Shown here: piece by piece, positions 1 through 7,966 of the stretch
How positions within the stretch are numbered: the first letter of the stretch is position 1
Layout of the letters: each line of letters starts with the position of its first letter
Assembly (NCBI GenBank): GCA_022836615.1
Contig: MU405451.1
Location: forward strand, 1-27,811
Length of the DNA stretch: 27,811 nucleotides
Source of the DNA: Annulohypoxylon bovei var. microspora
Taxonomy: Eukaryota > Ascomycota > Sordariomycetes > Xylariales > Hypoxylaceae
Reading direction: 5' to 3'
The notes under the pieces: generated by a model
What the model was told of the DNA's origin: nothing
What the model saw: only the letters and a program-made list of their open reading frames with translations
Database searches by the model: none
Translations under genes and position numbers: made by a program

Positions 1-46
1 CGATCCGTTATGCGCATAATCAACCAAAATGCGGCATTAATGCATG

Positions 47-75
47 CATTATACGCATTTTCATTATACGCATTT
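47..75. repeat. 14-bp direct repeat, two copies
   Basis: The 14-mer CATTATACGCATTT occurs twice in a row (47-60 and 62-75) with one base between. Just before it is the palindrome AATGCATGCATT. It lies upstream of the regulator's start codon, so it could be promoter or simple-repeat DNA; no function can be assigned. Confidence 0.6.
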
Positions 76-93
76 AAAAAATCCGAACCCTAC

Positions 94-119
94 CTGGTAG
101 GTAGGTAGGTAGGTACCTA
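94..119. repeat. GGTA microsatellite
   Basis: Five GGTA units in tandem lie between TACCT and ACCTAG, so the whole tract is partly self-complementary. It ends three bases before the ATG at 123 and would lie in the promoter or 5' leader of the broken transcription-factor gene. Short TAGG/CCTA tracts are common in filamentous ascomycete intergenic DNA (general knowledge). Confidence 0.7.
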
Positions 120-259
120 GAGATGGAGTTGACAGCAGCGAATAGCCCACCAAAGAAAACCTCCAAACGATCGTCTAACGCGTGAGTTGCTCTTATCAGA
201 ACCCCACTATGGTGGCCCGTCCACATCGATAAAGAGAACAGTTCAGGCTTGCTGAAACA

Positions 260-476
260 TACGGTGCTCCATTAGTCCATATCCGACAAAACGAATTTTG
301 AAAATCATTTTACGCCCACCTAAAAAACTAATGAACTTTAATAGCCATTTACCACTCCGTTTTAAATGCAAGCACTCTATAATTTAAAAGATGCATAGTT
401 TCGAAGCTGAGCTATTATAGAAAATTAAGCCTGTATTTTTATAACTTTTATACAATTAATTATGTGGGTTTAAAAA
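260..476 (+). repeat. Left terminal inverted repeat of the 1.5-kb transposon
   Basis: This arm pairs with 1580-1797. Long identical blocks include the outer TACGGTGCTCCATTAGTCCA, the central TAGCCATTTACCACTCCGTTT and the inner AAAATTAAGCCTGTATTTTT. Differences are mainly single-base transitions. Confidence 0.85.
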
Positions 477-478
477 TG

Positions 479-566
479 AGATTTGCTATTTCAATAGTAT
501 TGCATTTCAATAGTACCCCGCCGGTAGGAAGGCGGCGTCTCTGATTGGTTGAAAACCTTATCGATA
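479..566 (+). repeat. Inner inverted-repeat arm, left
   Basis: Pairs with 1052-1119: GAGATTTGCTATTTCAATAG at the outer side and CTTATCGATA at the inner side. The left arm has about 24 extra bases (516-539, CCCCGCCGGTAGGAAGGCGG and following) that the right arm lacks. The arm itself contains ATTTCAATAGTA twice. Confidence 0.8.
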
Positions 567-709
567 AACCATCACCCCATCAAATGTTTCTACGAAACAA
601 TGCACCTTTCAACCCGAATAACTTTCGCAATCAGGCATCGATATTTTTATGGTTTATATTATAAGATAGCCCTTAATTCAGGCCATTTAATTATGTATGT
701 TTCATTCAA

Positions 710-967
710 GTGTATGGCTTGGTTGTTGAGATATACGGTGTTTTACCCCGATTTCATGCGGTTTTGCGGTTGTTTCGCCGGTCGCACGTGATGATCCCCG
801 GAGGCCGTTCAACGCCCTACAGCTATCAATACATTCTGCGGGATGCATCAATGAAAATAGTAATAGAAATAATGCAACTTTATTTATATGATTGGGATTT
901 TACTTATACTGACCTTAAAACTAATTGCAAGCTGATTAAAGATCTTTTCGTAAAGTTATTTAAGTGA
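710..967 (+). CDS. Unrecognised 85-codon ORF between the inner arms
   Basis: An open frame of 85 codons lies between the inner inverted arms, starting MYGLVVEIYG and ending with a basic, Lys-rich tail (LFVKLFK). I see no transposase motif or membrane segment. It overlaps an 80-codon ORF in another frame (549-791). ORFs of this size arise by chance, so it may not be translated; it is listed only because it is the longest frame in the transposon. Confidence 0.15.
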   Translation: MYGLVVEIYGVLPRFHAVLRLFRRSHVMIPGGRSTPYSYQYILRDASMKIVIEIMQLYLYDWDFTYTDLKTNCKLIKDLFVKLFK

Positions 968-1051
968 GAAGATGGATGGGTATAGAAGGTACATTCGTGT
1001 GCACCAAGCTTTGTATCGGGGACCAAGTACCCCGACCTGGTGGCTATAGCG

Positions 1052-1119
1052 TATCGATAAGGATTTCGACCAATCAGAGAATACTATTGAAGTAGCATAC
1101 TATTGAAATAGTAAATCTC
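1052..1119 (-). repeat. Inner inverted-repeat arm, right
   Basis: Reverse complement of the left inner arm, from TATCGATAAGG to GTAAATCTC. On this side ~460 bp (1120-1579) separates inner and outer arms, while on the left they are almost adjacent, so one side has gained or lost DNA. Confidence 0.8.
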
Positions 1120-1579
1120 ATTTGTATGTATGACGAAAAACCAGGGTTTTAGCTTAATGTAAGGCCTTTGTAACGAATTTAAATAACTTCGCGATTTTTA
1201 TACTTGCATATTAATAATTAATATCGTTGAATAGGTCTCCTTTTGGAGGATCGAATGATATAAATTACGGGTTTTTACGATTTAAATTGATGGAATTATT
1301 CTATTTTAAAAAGGACGCTTAAAAAAGCGCGAAATTTGAGGCTGAAAATCTGATGTTCCTAGCTTCACATATAAGCTTTTGCGATAAACTTGAATAACTT
1401 CATAACCACAGTTTCAATTGACTAATATTTTATATTACGAAATAGCCTTTGGTTTACGAAAGTTAAAAATATAAAAACCAACCCGTGCAGCCTTTGTTTA
1501 AAGAAGTTATATGGGTAGAAAAGTAAGGGCTTAAATATTTCATAGCTGAAACGGAAATCTTTATTAAAATACTTACCTA
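1120..1579. other. Unpaired right-hand segment of the transposon
   Basis: No gene is visible. The segment has no counterpart on the left side of the hairpin. It contains two diverged direct repeats around TTTGTAACGAATTTAAATAA (about 1168) and TTTTGCGATAAACTTGAATAA (about 1377), about 210 bp apart, suggesting an old internal duplication. Confidence 0.45.
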
Positions 1580-1797
1580 ATCTTTGAAACCACATAACTA
1601 GTTATATAAAAGTTATAAAAATACAGGCTTAATTTTCTATAATAACTCAACTTCGAAATTATGCATCCCTTAAATTATAAAGTACTTATATTTCAAACGG
1701 AGTGGTAAATGGCTATTAAAGTTTATCGATTTTTTAGGTAGGCGCAAACTAATTTTCAAAATTCGTTTTATCAGATATGGACTAATGGAGCACCGTA
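1580..1797 (-). repeat. Right terminal inverted repeat of the 1.5-kb transposon
   Basis: Reverse complement of the left arm (260-476). It ends GGAGCACCGTA and is followed at once by GAAACA, the copy of the left flank. Confidence 0.85.
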
Positions 1798-2475
1798 GAA
1801 ACACGACACAGATGCACACGTTGTCGTAAGCAAAAAAATAAAATGCTCTGGGCTTCAACCATGTGAAGAATGTATGAAACGGAAAACGAATTGCGTGTTC
1901 GATGATGCGGGTGACAGGGTGGTTGTAAAGCGAACGTACGCATCAATGGCCCCGACCAAGTCATCGCCTAATCAGCGCTGATGAAAAATCCAGGTTCCTT
2001 CTGGAGCTACAACAGAAAGCAGCTCGTTCAGAGCGACACCTGCCAGCTGCTGAGGGAAGTGTATCGGCACCATCTATCTTTGGAAAAGATGGCGATGGCA
2101 TGTGCGAAGACAGTATGTTACCATCGTCGTCAGAAGTGGTGGGAGTGAAAATAATTGATTTTCCAACCAGGTCGCGATCCAAGCGCTTCACAAAACAGTG
2201 ATGATGATCAAGCCGTCTCATCGGAGAACAGCACAAGTCAGCCAAACATAACGAATCTTTTAGCTGCTTCGCCCTCTACATTCATGCCAGCGCCAAATGG
2301 ACAGCAATGTGTGTATTCGCCTCGTCTCATTACTTGATAGAAGCTGAACTTTCCTCGTTAGTTTACATGGGAACATCGTCAAATTGGTCATTTGCAGGCA
2401 GAGTCCTAAATATAATTCACGAGAATGTCCATCGAGCACCATTGCATACTATGGAGGCCTGTTCGTACAACTGTG

Positions 2476-2694
2476 CAACAAAACGTTTTGAGTTTTCAAA
2501 AATAGAAGAGGCTATTCCTAATAAAGTAAGGGTACATAGGTATGTACTTAAAATTAATAAAAAAGTACTTGGATTAATAATCGTACGGATAAATAAATAA
2601 ATATTTATTATTTTAAGGCTTATAACCACGTAACCATTAAAAGTTAATATATAATACTTTTAAATTTAAATTTAAATAATTTTCTTTTTAATCG
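2476..2694. other. AT-rich spacer, no gene seen
   Basis: Composition shifts to AT-rich after the last recognisable transcription-factor coding sequence. Short ORFs continue through it but show no family motifs. It may be decayed 3' coding DNA of the regulator or transposon-derived sequence. Confidence 0.4.
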
Positions 2695-2812
2695 GTTTAA
2701 TTTAAACGCGAGGTCCCCGCGCTCCGCGGACACAATACCCCCGAATTTTGGAATCCCGGGGTTTAGCCGGGGTTTAACCTTGGTTTAACCGGGGTTCGAT
2801 TCCTCGATCTCT
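2695..2812 (+). ncRNA. tRNA-like / Pol III-like block (left copy)
   Basis: A GC-rich island has a perfect Pol III B-box GGTTCGATTCC (2793-2803) inside a 5-bp T-arm-like stem (CGGGG/CCTCG). About 90 bp upstream is a degenerate A-box-like stretch (TTTAATTTAAACGCGAGG). It aligns along its length with the block at the right end of the window: both share GAGGTCCCCG, a following small hairpin (CCGCG-CTC-CGCGG here), ACACAA and CCCGAA. No acceptor stem can be paired, so this is not a functional tRNA by eye. A tRNA-derived SINE or tRNA remnant would fit. Confidence 0.35.
2754..2800 (+). repeat. CCGGGGTTTAA-type short tandem repeat
   Basis: Three to four imperfect units of about 11 bp (CCGGGGTTTAG, CCGGGGTTTAA, CTTGGTTTAA, CCGGGGTTCGA) lead directly into the B-box, as if the T-arm half of a tRNA-like sequence had been amplified by slippage. 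Confidence 0.6.
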
Positions 2813-2855
2813 TATTTTACCACCTTTTTTTCATAAAATTATCTCGCTCGCGGCA

Positions 2856-2908
2856 GGCGGGGCGGGTTTGCGAGGGGCGCTCCGCGCCCCTCGCAAACCC
2901 GCCCCGCC
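2856..2908. repeat. GC-rich perfect 25-bp inverted repeat (hairpin)
   Basis: The left arm 2856-2880 and right arm 2884-2908 are perfect reverse complements, with a TCC loop (2881-2883). The core is GGGTTTGCGAGGGGCGC / GCGCCCCTCGCAAACCC. Flanking GCGGCA and GCCGC extend the symmetry imperfectly. It sits alone in AT-rich surroundings. It could be a small foldback element, an intrinsic DNA cruciform or a hairpin in a transcript; the sequence does not decide. Confidence 0.95.
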
Positions 2909-3257
2909 GCCGCTTGCCCCCACTGTTTCGTTTCAATCAAGTTCAGGTCAGTTCAAAATAGCCTCAAATAGCTGTAAGGTTGCTGGCACCAGAAAGGGAT
3001 TACCTAAGCATCCTAATCCGGTCCTAGCGCTGTAGATCTTTTCCTTGCGATTTGATTGGATACATTGATGCATTACCCTGCGCTAAGCTTTTAAACGTAT
3101 TCTAATTGGATGCACTAATACGCTAAGGTCTTAGCCCCGCACTAGTAAGATTAGTCATCAATCTCAGGGGGGCTTTTCTTCTAATTCCTTAATATCAGGG
3201 CTTTATTGAACCTCTTGTAGGTCAGGTCCTGAAATATTTATACTGTTGATTTTTCAT
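2909..3257. other. Non-coding stretch with diverged short repeats
   Basis: No ORF or known domain is visible. Two similar pieces, GATTGGATACATTGATGCAT (about 3054) and AATTGGATGCACTAATACGC (about 3106), each followed by GCTAAG, look like a diverged direct repeat. Composition is close to normal, so the segment lies outside the RIP-affected block. Confidence 0.45.
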
Positions 3258-3357
3258 TTCAACTGACTGTTCAACTGACTGTTCAACTGACTGTTCAACT
3301 GACTGTTGAACTGACTGTTGAACTGACTGTTCAACTGACTGTTTGTTCAATTGACTG
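3258..3357 (+). repeat. 12-bp tandem repeat, TTCAACTGACTG
   Basis: About eight units of TTCAACTGACTG run in tandem. Two central units read TTGAACTGACTG, and the last is preceded by an extra TTTG and has AATTGACTG. The low divergence suggests recent expansion by slippage. No link to a gene is visible. Confidence 0.95.
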
Positions 3358-3520
3358 AAGTTTAGGTACTCATATCTCAACAACAAAACGTCCTATAATA
3401 ATGCAACCAGGTCTATTCGATTCAGTAATCCAAGGGCTTTCGAATGAATCTCATTATGTCATTTGAACCTTGATTTTGATCGATGTGGAAATGTTTCAAG
3501 TTTAGAGATCGATTCGTTCA

Positions 3521-3607
3521 GGTCACCTGATCTCCCTTGGGGGGGGGGGGTTCAAAAATTAATATATTATTAATAATTATTTCAGGTTTTTTCGATGATC
3601 AGGTGAC
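3521..3607. repeat. Inverted repeat around a G12 run
   Basis: GGTCACCTGATC (3521-3532) is matched in reverse complement by GATCAGGTGAC (3597-3607). Between them lie twelve consecutive G (3539-3550) and an AT-rich piece. The homopolymer length is likely to be unstable and hard to sequence. Confidence 0.7.
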
Positions 3608-3725
3608 TTCAACGCTTAGACCACCCTTTTGCTCGTAATATATTAATAATAATAATAAATTAAAGTTTTATTAAAAATCAAGTGATTTTTCGCGCTTAAA
3701 CCACTTGATTTTCCGTAATATATTA
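3597..3725 (+). repeat. Diverged tandem duplication with a hairpin
   Basis: A unit of about 50 bp appears at 3597-3650 (ATCAGGTGACTTCAACGCTT and on) and at 3676-3725 (ATCAAGTGATTTTTCGCGCTT and on). Both end in CGTAATATATTA. The second unit folds as AAATCAAGTG (3675-3684) / CACTTGATTT (3702-3711). The differences between units are mostly C-to-T or G-to-A, so RIP-like mutation may begin here. Confidence 0.6.
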
Positions 3726-4044
3726 TAATAACGTCGTATTATAAAATTTATTTACCGTATTTTTATAATTTTTAATGTATATACCGTAAAGTTATAAATA
3801 TAAAAATATAAATTATTTAATTTATAAACGTTTTATAATTTTATTAATTTATATTTATAAATAATAATTTTATAATTAATTAATTAAATGGGTTTTTATT
3901 AATTAAATAATTTATTATATAAATAATTTTTTTTTAATTAAATCGTTTTTATTTAATTTAAAATTTAAATATTATAAATATTTTTATATATAAAAATAAC
4001 TTTAAAAATGTAAATTTTTTATATATATTTAAATTATAAAAAAT
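3726..4044. other. AT-rich left flank of element 1
   Basis: Composition drops sharply to mostly A and T from about 3730. No gene or known repeat is seen. It ends with AAAAT (4040-4044), the left target duplication of element 1. Confidence 0.5.
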
Positions 4045-4259
4045 TATAATAACGTTTAATTACCGTTATTTTTAAAATATATTAACGAAATAATTAATTA
4101 ATATTCCGGTTATAAAATTAATATATAAAAACCTTTTAAAAGAAATTATTTTATAATTTTTTTTTTTTAATTTTTAATTTTAAATATTTTTATTAATAAA
4201 ATATATAATTTTATTATTATATAAATTTTATTTTAATTTAAAATTTATTTATTATAATA
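4045..4259 (+). repeat. 5' LTR of element 1
   Basis: Begins TATAATAACGTTTAATTACCG and ends TTTATTATAATA; the unmutated ends were probably TGTAACGG...CCGTAACA (inference from the family copies). It contains ATTAATATATAAAA, a possible TATA region, and aligns with the LTRs at 7367, 13490, 22144 and 23473. Confidence 0.85.
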
Positions 4260-6900
4260 TAATATTTAAAATTATTTATTTATTTTATTTTTTTAATTTA
4301 AAGGTTTATTTTTAAAAAAAAAAAATTTTTTAAATATATAAACGTTCGCGTATTAATTTAATTCTTTTTAAATTATAATACATTTAAACCTTTATTTTTA
4401 ATTTACATTTAATTTTTAAAAGCTTTTATTTTTTTAAATAAAATTTTTTATATTAATGGTTATAAAGTTTTATTTTTATTTATAATAAAATATTTTTTAA
4501 TACCATTTATTTTATTATTAATTAATAATAATATTTAAATCGTTAAATAAAAGTTTTAATAAAAACATTAAACCGTTTATTAATTAAATTAATTAATTAA
4601 AACTTGCTTTTATTTTTTTAATTATATAACCCCGAGCCGATGAATTTTTATTTACGGTTAAAAAAAAATTTTTAATTTTAAAAAAAACGTTAAAACTTTT
4701 AACGGCTCGAAGAATTATTTAATTAATTACTTAATAACGAAATTAAAAGCTTGTTTTTTTTTTAAAAAAAAAAAAAAAAAATTTTATTTATTAATAAATT
4801 TTTTAATTAAAACGAATATGCTTTTTAATTAAATTTACGATGAAATTTTATTACTTCGTTTTTAAAGTTTAATATAATAAAAGTAAATTTATTTTAAGTT
4901 ATATTATTTATTATTTTAAATAAATTAATAACGTTAAAAAACCGATCGCGGATCGTTTTTTTATTTTTTATTTTTTTTATTTTTTCCTTTTTTTTTACTT
5001 TTTTTCCTTTTTTTTATACCTTTTATTTTTTCATTTTAATTTATACGTTGTAAAATTTAATCGTCCTTTTAATGGAATAAAATAATAAACTTAAAAAATT
5101 AAATAATTTTCGGCGTATTTTTAAAATATAATTAATAATTTCATTTTTATTTTTATTAAAAATTTACATTAAAAATCCATGTTTTTTATTAAATAAATTA
5201 AATTTTATATTTAAAAAATAAAAAGTAAATATAAAGAATAAACTTTAAATTAATTAATAAAAATTTTTTAAAAAATATATTTAATTTACATGGTTTTATT
5301 TATTTATCGAAAGCGAAATTAAATTAATTTTTTAATTTTTTTTTATTAAAAATAACATTAATTAATATATTAAAATTAAATAAATATATAATTTATTAAA
5401 GTTATTATATAATAATTTTAACGTTAAAATTTAAATTAAAAATAATTTTTATAAACTTAATATATAATTAAACGAATAATTCTTTAAATTTTACGCGCTT
5501 TTTATATCGTTAATAAATAAAAAGAAAATTTTAATATTTAAATAAAAAAAAAATTAAACCGTTAATTAACCGCCGATTTTTACACTTAAGCATTTTATTA
5601 TTATTTAAATAAAAAAATAAAATTTACCGAATTTAAAAACTTTTATTTAATATTAATTTAATAACGCGCCGAAGCCGTTTAAAAGAAAATTAACCTTGTA
5701 ATTTTTTAACTTTAACTTAAGGTTAAAATTATTTTTAACGTTACGAAAATAATTTTTATTAATTTTAACATTTTTCGTTTAATTATAAAAATTATAACCC
5801 GGGTACGTATAAAAAAGCTTTTTTAAATTTTTTTAATTTTTTATTAACGTAATGCTTTTATAACGTTTAATATTAATTTAATTTATTATTTTTATAAATA
5901 AAAAAGCCATTTTTTTAATAATTATTTAACGCGTAATGCGAGAACCGAAATAATGGCCACCGTTTTAAAAAAAAAGTAATAAAACACGATAAAAATAATA
6001 TTAATTTAAAGTCGAAAAAAAACAACGTTTAAATAAAGCTTTTAATTTAAGTTTTTTTTTATATATTTATTCGTTAATATTTACTTTTATTAATTTTAAT
6101 TTTTTTAATTTTATAATAAAAAAATTATAATTTATAATTAATATATTAATTCGCTTATAAAACGTAAGCGTAATAATAACGATGTAAACGTTAATAAATA
6201 CCGAAATATAAACGTATATAATCGTTAATTAATAAAACGCACGTTTAATAATAAATGTATAAAATTCTTTTATTATTTAATTTAATTAATTTATTATAAT
6301 AAAAAGCTTTAACGAATAAACTATTAATTAAATTAACGAAATAATCCATGTTAATATTTAAATATAAAATAAAAATTTTTATAACGTATTTATTTTTTTA
6401 ATAAATTTAAAGGACCGTTTTTAATTTTAAATAATATTAAAGTTTAAATTTTTAACGAAACACGATATTATATTAAATAATTAACGTTAACGGTTAATTT
6501 TCTTTAAATCGTTATTTTTTTATTATCGTTACGTTTTTAATATTACGTTAAAACTTTCCATTTTTCGGAAAAACATGGATAAAATTATATAAAAAAATAT
6601 AAAACGCCGTGATTATTTTTAATTTCGTATTTTAAAAAAAAAATAAACCATTATAACGTTTATATATTCCATAATAAATCTTATAATTAAAATGAATTAA
6701 TAATTTTTCGTTATTATTTCGTTTTTTTTTTTTAATTTTTTATTAAATTTTTAATACATTTCGTACCATTATTCATTATAAACGTTTATTTAATTTTAAA
6801 TTTAACGTTTATTAAAAAAATGTTACGTTTTTAACGGAACTTTAACGTAATTTACGGGTTATTAAACGTTTTTACTTTATTTTATTAAAAATTTAATTTA
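4260..6900 (+). pseudogene. Element 1 leader, gag and protease region, heavily mutated
   Basis: This lies between the 5' LTR and the first recognisable RT sequence, where gag and protease are expected. Only scattered pieces look coding, for example a frame around 5925-5970 reading NYLTRNARTEIMATVL. No zinc knuckle or protease active site can be recognised. The remaining C and G are mostly in CpG. The same segment is present inverted in element 2 (~10,840-13,489) and at 23,233-23,472 and ~25,300-27,672. A consensus of the copies would be needed to define the protein. Confidence 0.6.
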
Positions 6901-6959
6901 ATTTTTAAAAAAAAATTATAATAAAAAAACGACTTTATTCGGGAATAAATTATAAAAAA

Positions 6960-7361
6960 GCTTTTTTTTTATTTATATAATTTAATTAAAATGTTTTTAA
7001 AAAAAAATAACGATTTATTACCGTTTTATTAATTTTTTAATTATAAAATAAACTTAAAAAAAAACGTTAATTTTATTAAATTATATTTTTTTTATAATAT
7101 AAATACGAAACATTTACAAGCTTTAAAAAATATTTATTAAATTATTTACGTAAAAAATAAATTATATTTAATGCGATTAAATATAAATCTTTTATTTTTT
7201 TCGCGAAAAAATTAAAAAATAATTTAAAGTTTTATATCGATTATTAAAAATTAAACGTTCGCATTAAAAAAAATCGTTATTTTTTCCTTTTAATTAATAA
7301 AACGTTAAAAAAAATCTTTAAAATTAAAGTTTTTATAAAACTTAACATTTATTAAACTTTC
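6960..7361 (+). pseudogene. Element 1 reverse transcriptase, N-terminal part
   Basis: One frame, ignoring stops, follows the Ty3/gypsy RT start: INLKKNVNF, LQALKNIY, KNKLYLMRLNINLLFF, then a stretch matching the conserved '..LR.CVDYR.LN..T' and 'RYPLPLI..' blocks in degraded form. Many TAA codons replace expected Gln codons. The frame stops at the CATTA target site of element 2 and resumes at 13711. Confidence 0.75.
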
Positions 7362-7366
7362 CATTA

Positions 7367-7582
7367 TATTATAATAAATAAGTTTTAAATCGGGATAAAG
7401 CTTATATAATAATAAAACCATATATTTTATTAACGAAAATATTTAAAATAAAAAGTTAAGAAAAAGGAAATTATAAAATAATTTCTTTTAAAAGATCTTT
7501 ATATATTAGTTTTATAATTAAAACATTAATTAATTACTTTATTAATATACTTTAAAAATAATAATAATTAAACGTTATTATA
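7367..7582 (-). repeat. 3' LTR of element 2
   Basis: 216 bp, aligned without gaps at both ends to 13490-13705. Begins (plus strand) TATTATAATAAATAAG and ends AAACGTTATTATA; preceded by CATTA. Confidence 0.9.
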
Positions 7583-7585
7583 TAA

Positions 7586-7596
7586 CCCCTTCTTTT
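7586..7596 (-). other. Polypurine tract of element 2
   Basis: The minus strand reads AAAAGAAGGGG, three bases inside the left LTR. This is the position of a plus-strand priming site for reverse transcription and sets the element's orientation. Element 1 has the matching AAAAGAAAAAG just before its 3' LTR at 22144. Confidence 0.7.
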
Positions 7597-7721
7597 AAAA
7601 AAAGATTTAATTTATAAAAGGAATAAGTTATTTATTAATGTATTTATAACTTATTTTTTTAATTTTTTTTTTTCTTATGGTAAATAAATTATTTTTATTT
7701 ATTACCTTTAATATTTTGTTT

Positions 7722-7966
7722 TTTACGGCGGCTTTAATTTATTATTAAAGTTTAATTAAGGGATTAATAACTTTAAGGTATAAGTTATAAAAATCTTTTA
7801 TTTTAATTAACGCATTAAAAAAATCCTTAAAAGGGTATTATATTAAATTAAGGTTATAATTTATTTAATCCATTTTATATTAAAATTTTCCTTTAAAAAG
7901 TTTAAAGTTTAATATTTTAAATATTTTATATTTTTATTCTTTGTTAATTTCCATTAAAAGTGGGGG
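7722..7966 (-). pseudogene. Element 2 integrase C-terminus with chromodomain
   Basis: The minus-strand frame reads PPLLMEINKE-stop-KYKIFKILN, then KGKF-stop-YKMD, YPFKDFFNALIKIKDFY and IKAAVKN. The order matches the fungal chromovirus tail 'EYEVEEIL...G..QYKV.W..Y....TWYP..DF.NA...I.DFH' with Gln/Trp codons turned into stops. Chromodomains at integrase ends are thought to direct insertion to methylated-histone chromatin (established for chromoviruses). Element 1 has the same segment at 21761-22012. Confidence 0.8.

Larger units (their letters stand above)
260..1797. mobile_element. Inverted-repeat DNA transposon or foldback/MITE-like element
   Basis: The element begins TACGGTGCTCCATTAGTCCA and ends with the reverse complement of that sequence. 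Terminal arms of ~217 bp (260-476 and 1580-1797) are about 85% alike by eye. A second pair of arms lies inside (479-566 and 1052-1119). It is flanked by GAAACA on both sides (254-259 and 1798-1803), a perfect 6-bp target duplication. The ends also fit a TA-flanked Tc1/mariner-type terminus (TA-CGGTGCTCC), in which case the GAAACA pair would predate insertion. No transposase was seen; the only internal ORFs are short (80 and 85 codons) and unrecognised, so it is probably non-autonomous. It sits in intron 1 of the Zn2Cys6 gene. Confidence 0.8.
182..1811 (+). other. Intron 1 of the Zn2Cys6 gene, enlarged by a transposon insertion
   Basis: The donor GTGAGT lies at 182-187 and the acceptor ACACAG ends at 1811. 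Without the transposon and one copy of the 6-bp duplication the intron would be about 86 nt, a normal size for filamentous fungi. The transposon entered next to GCTGAAAC (251-258), a plausible branch-point region. The exon phase fits: splicing recreates the first cysteine triplet of the zinc cluster. The splice sites are inferred from sequence only. Confidence 0.75.
123..2475 (+). pseudogene. Zn2Cys6 (zinc binuclear cluster) transcription factor, broken by frameshifts, with a transposon in intron 1
   Basis: Exon 1 is 123-181 (ATG, 19 codons, basic end KKTSKRSSN, then GC). A GTGAGT donor follows at 182 and the acceptor CAG ends at 1811. Splicing joins GC to A-TGC and gives ACTRCRKQK, then KIKCSGLQPCEEC and KRKTNC at 1838-1896. 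This is the fungal Zn2Cys6 pattern CX2CX6CX5-6CX2CX6C, a nuclear DNA-binding domain. The run of seven A at 1832-1838 shifts the frame by one base inside the cluster. Later pieces lie in different frames: to a TGA at 1979, then 1977 to ~2180 (starts ADEKSRFLLELQQ), then ~2180-2330 (Asp/Ser-rich), then ~2325-2475, which contains GTSSNWSF, typical of the start of the fungal-specific transcription-factor middle homology region. Everything after ~2475 is unrecognisable, so the gene is truncated as well as frameshifted. Its target genes cannot be inferred. Confidence 0.85.

Noticed and set aside
549..791. 80-codon ORF inside the 1.5-kb transposon
   Set aside because: It overlaps another frame of similar length, has no recognisable motif and crosses the inner inverted arm; likely chance.
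1961..2629. Several minus-strand ORFs of 60-94 codons across the transcription-factor pseudogene
   Set aside because: They are antisense to sequence with clear Zn2Cys6 motifs on the plus strand and show no family motif.
2695..2812. A functional tRNA gene
   Set aside because: The B-box and T-arm fit, but no acceptor stem, anticodon arm or convincing D-arm could be paired.
3258..3357. CRISPR-like array
   Set aside because: Repeats are contiguous 12-mers without spacers, and the context is eukaryotic.
4260..6900. A distinct novel gene in the first AT-rich part of element 1
   Set aside because: The same sequence recurs inverted in element 2 and again in element 4 at the same distance from the LTR, so it is the gag region of the retrotransposon.
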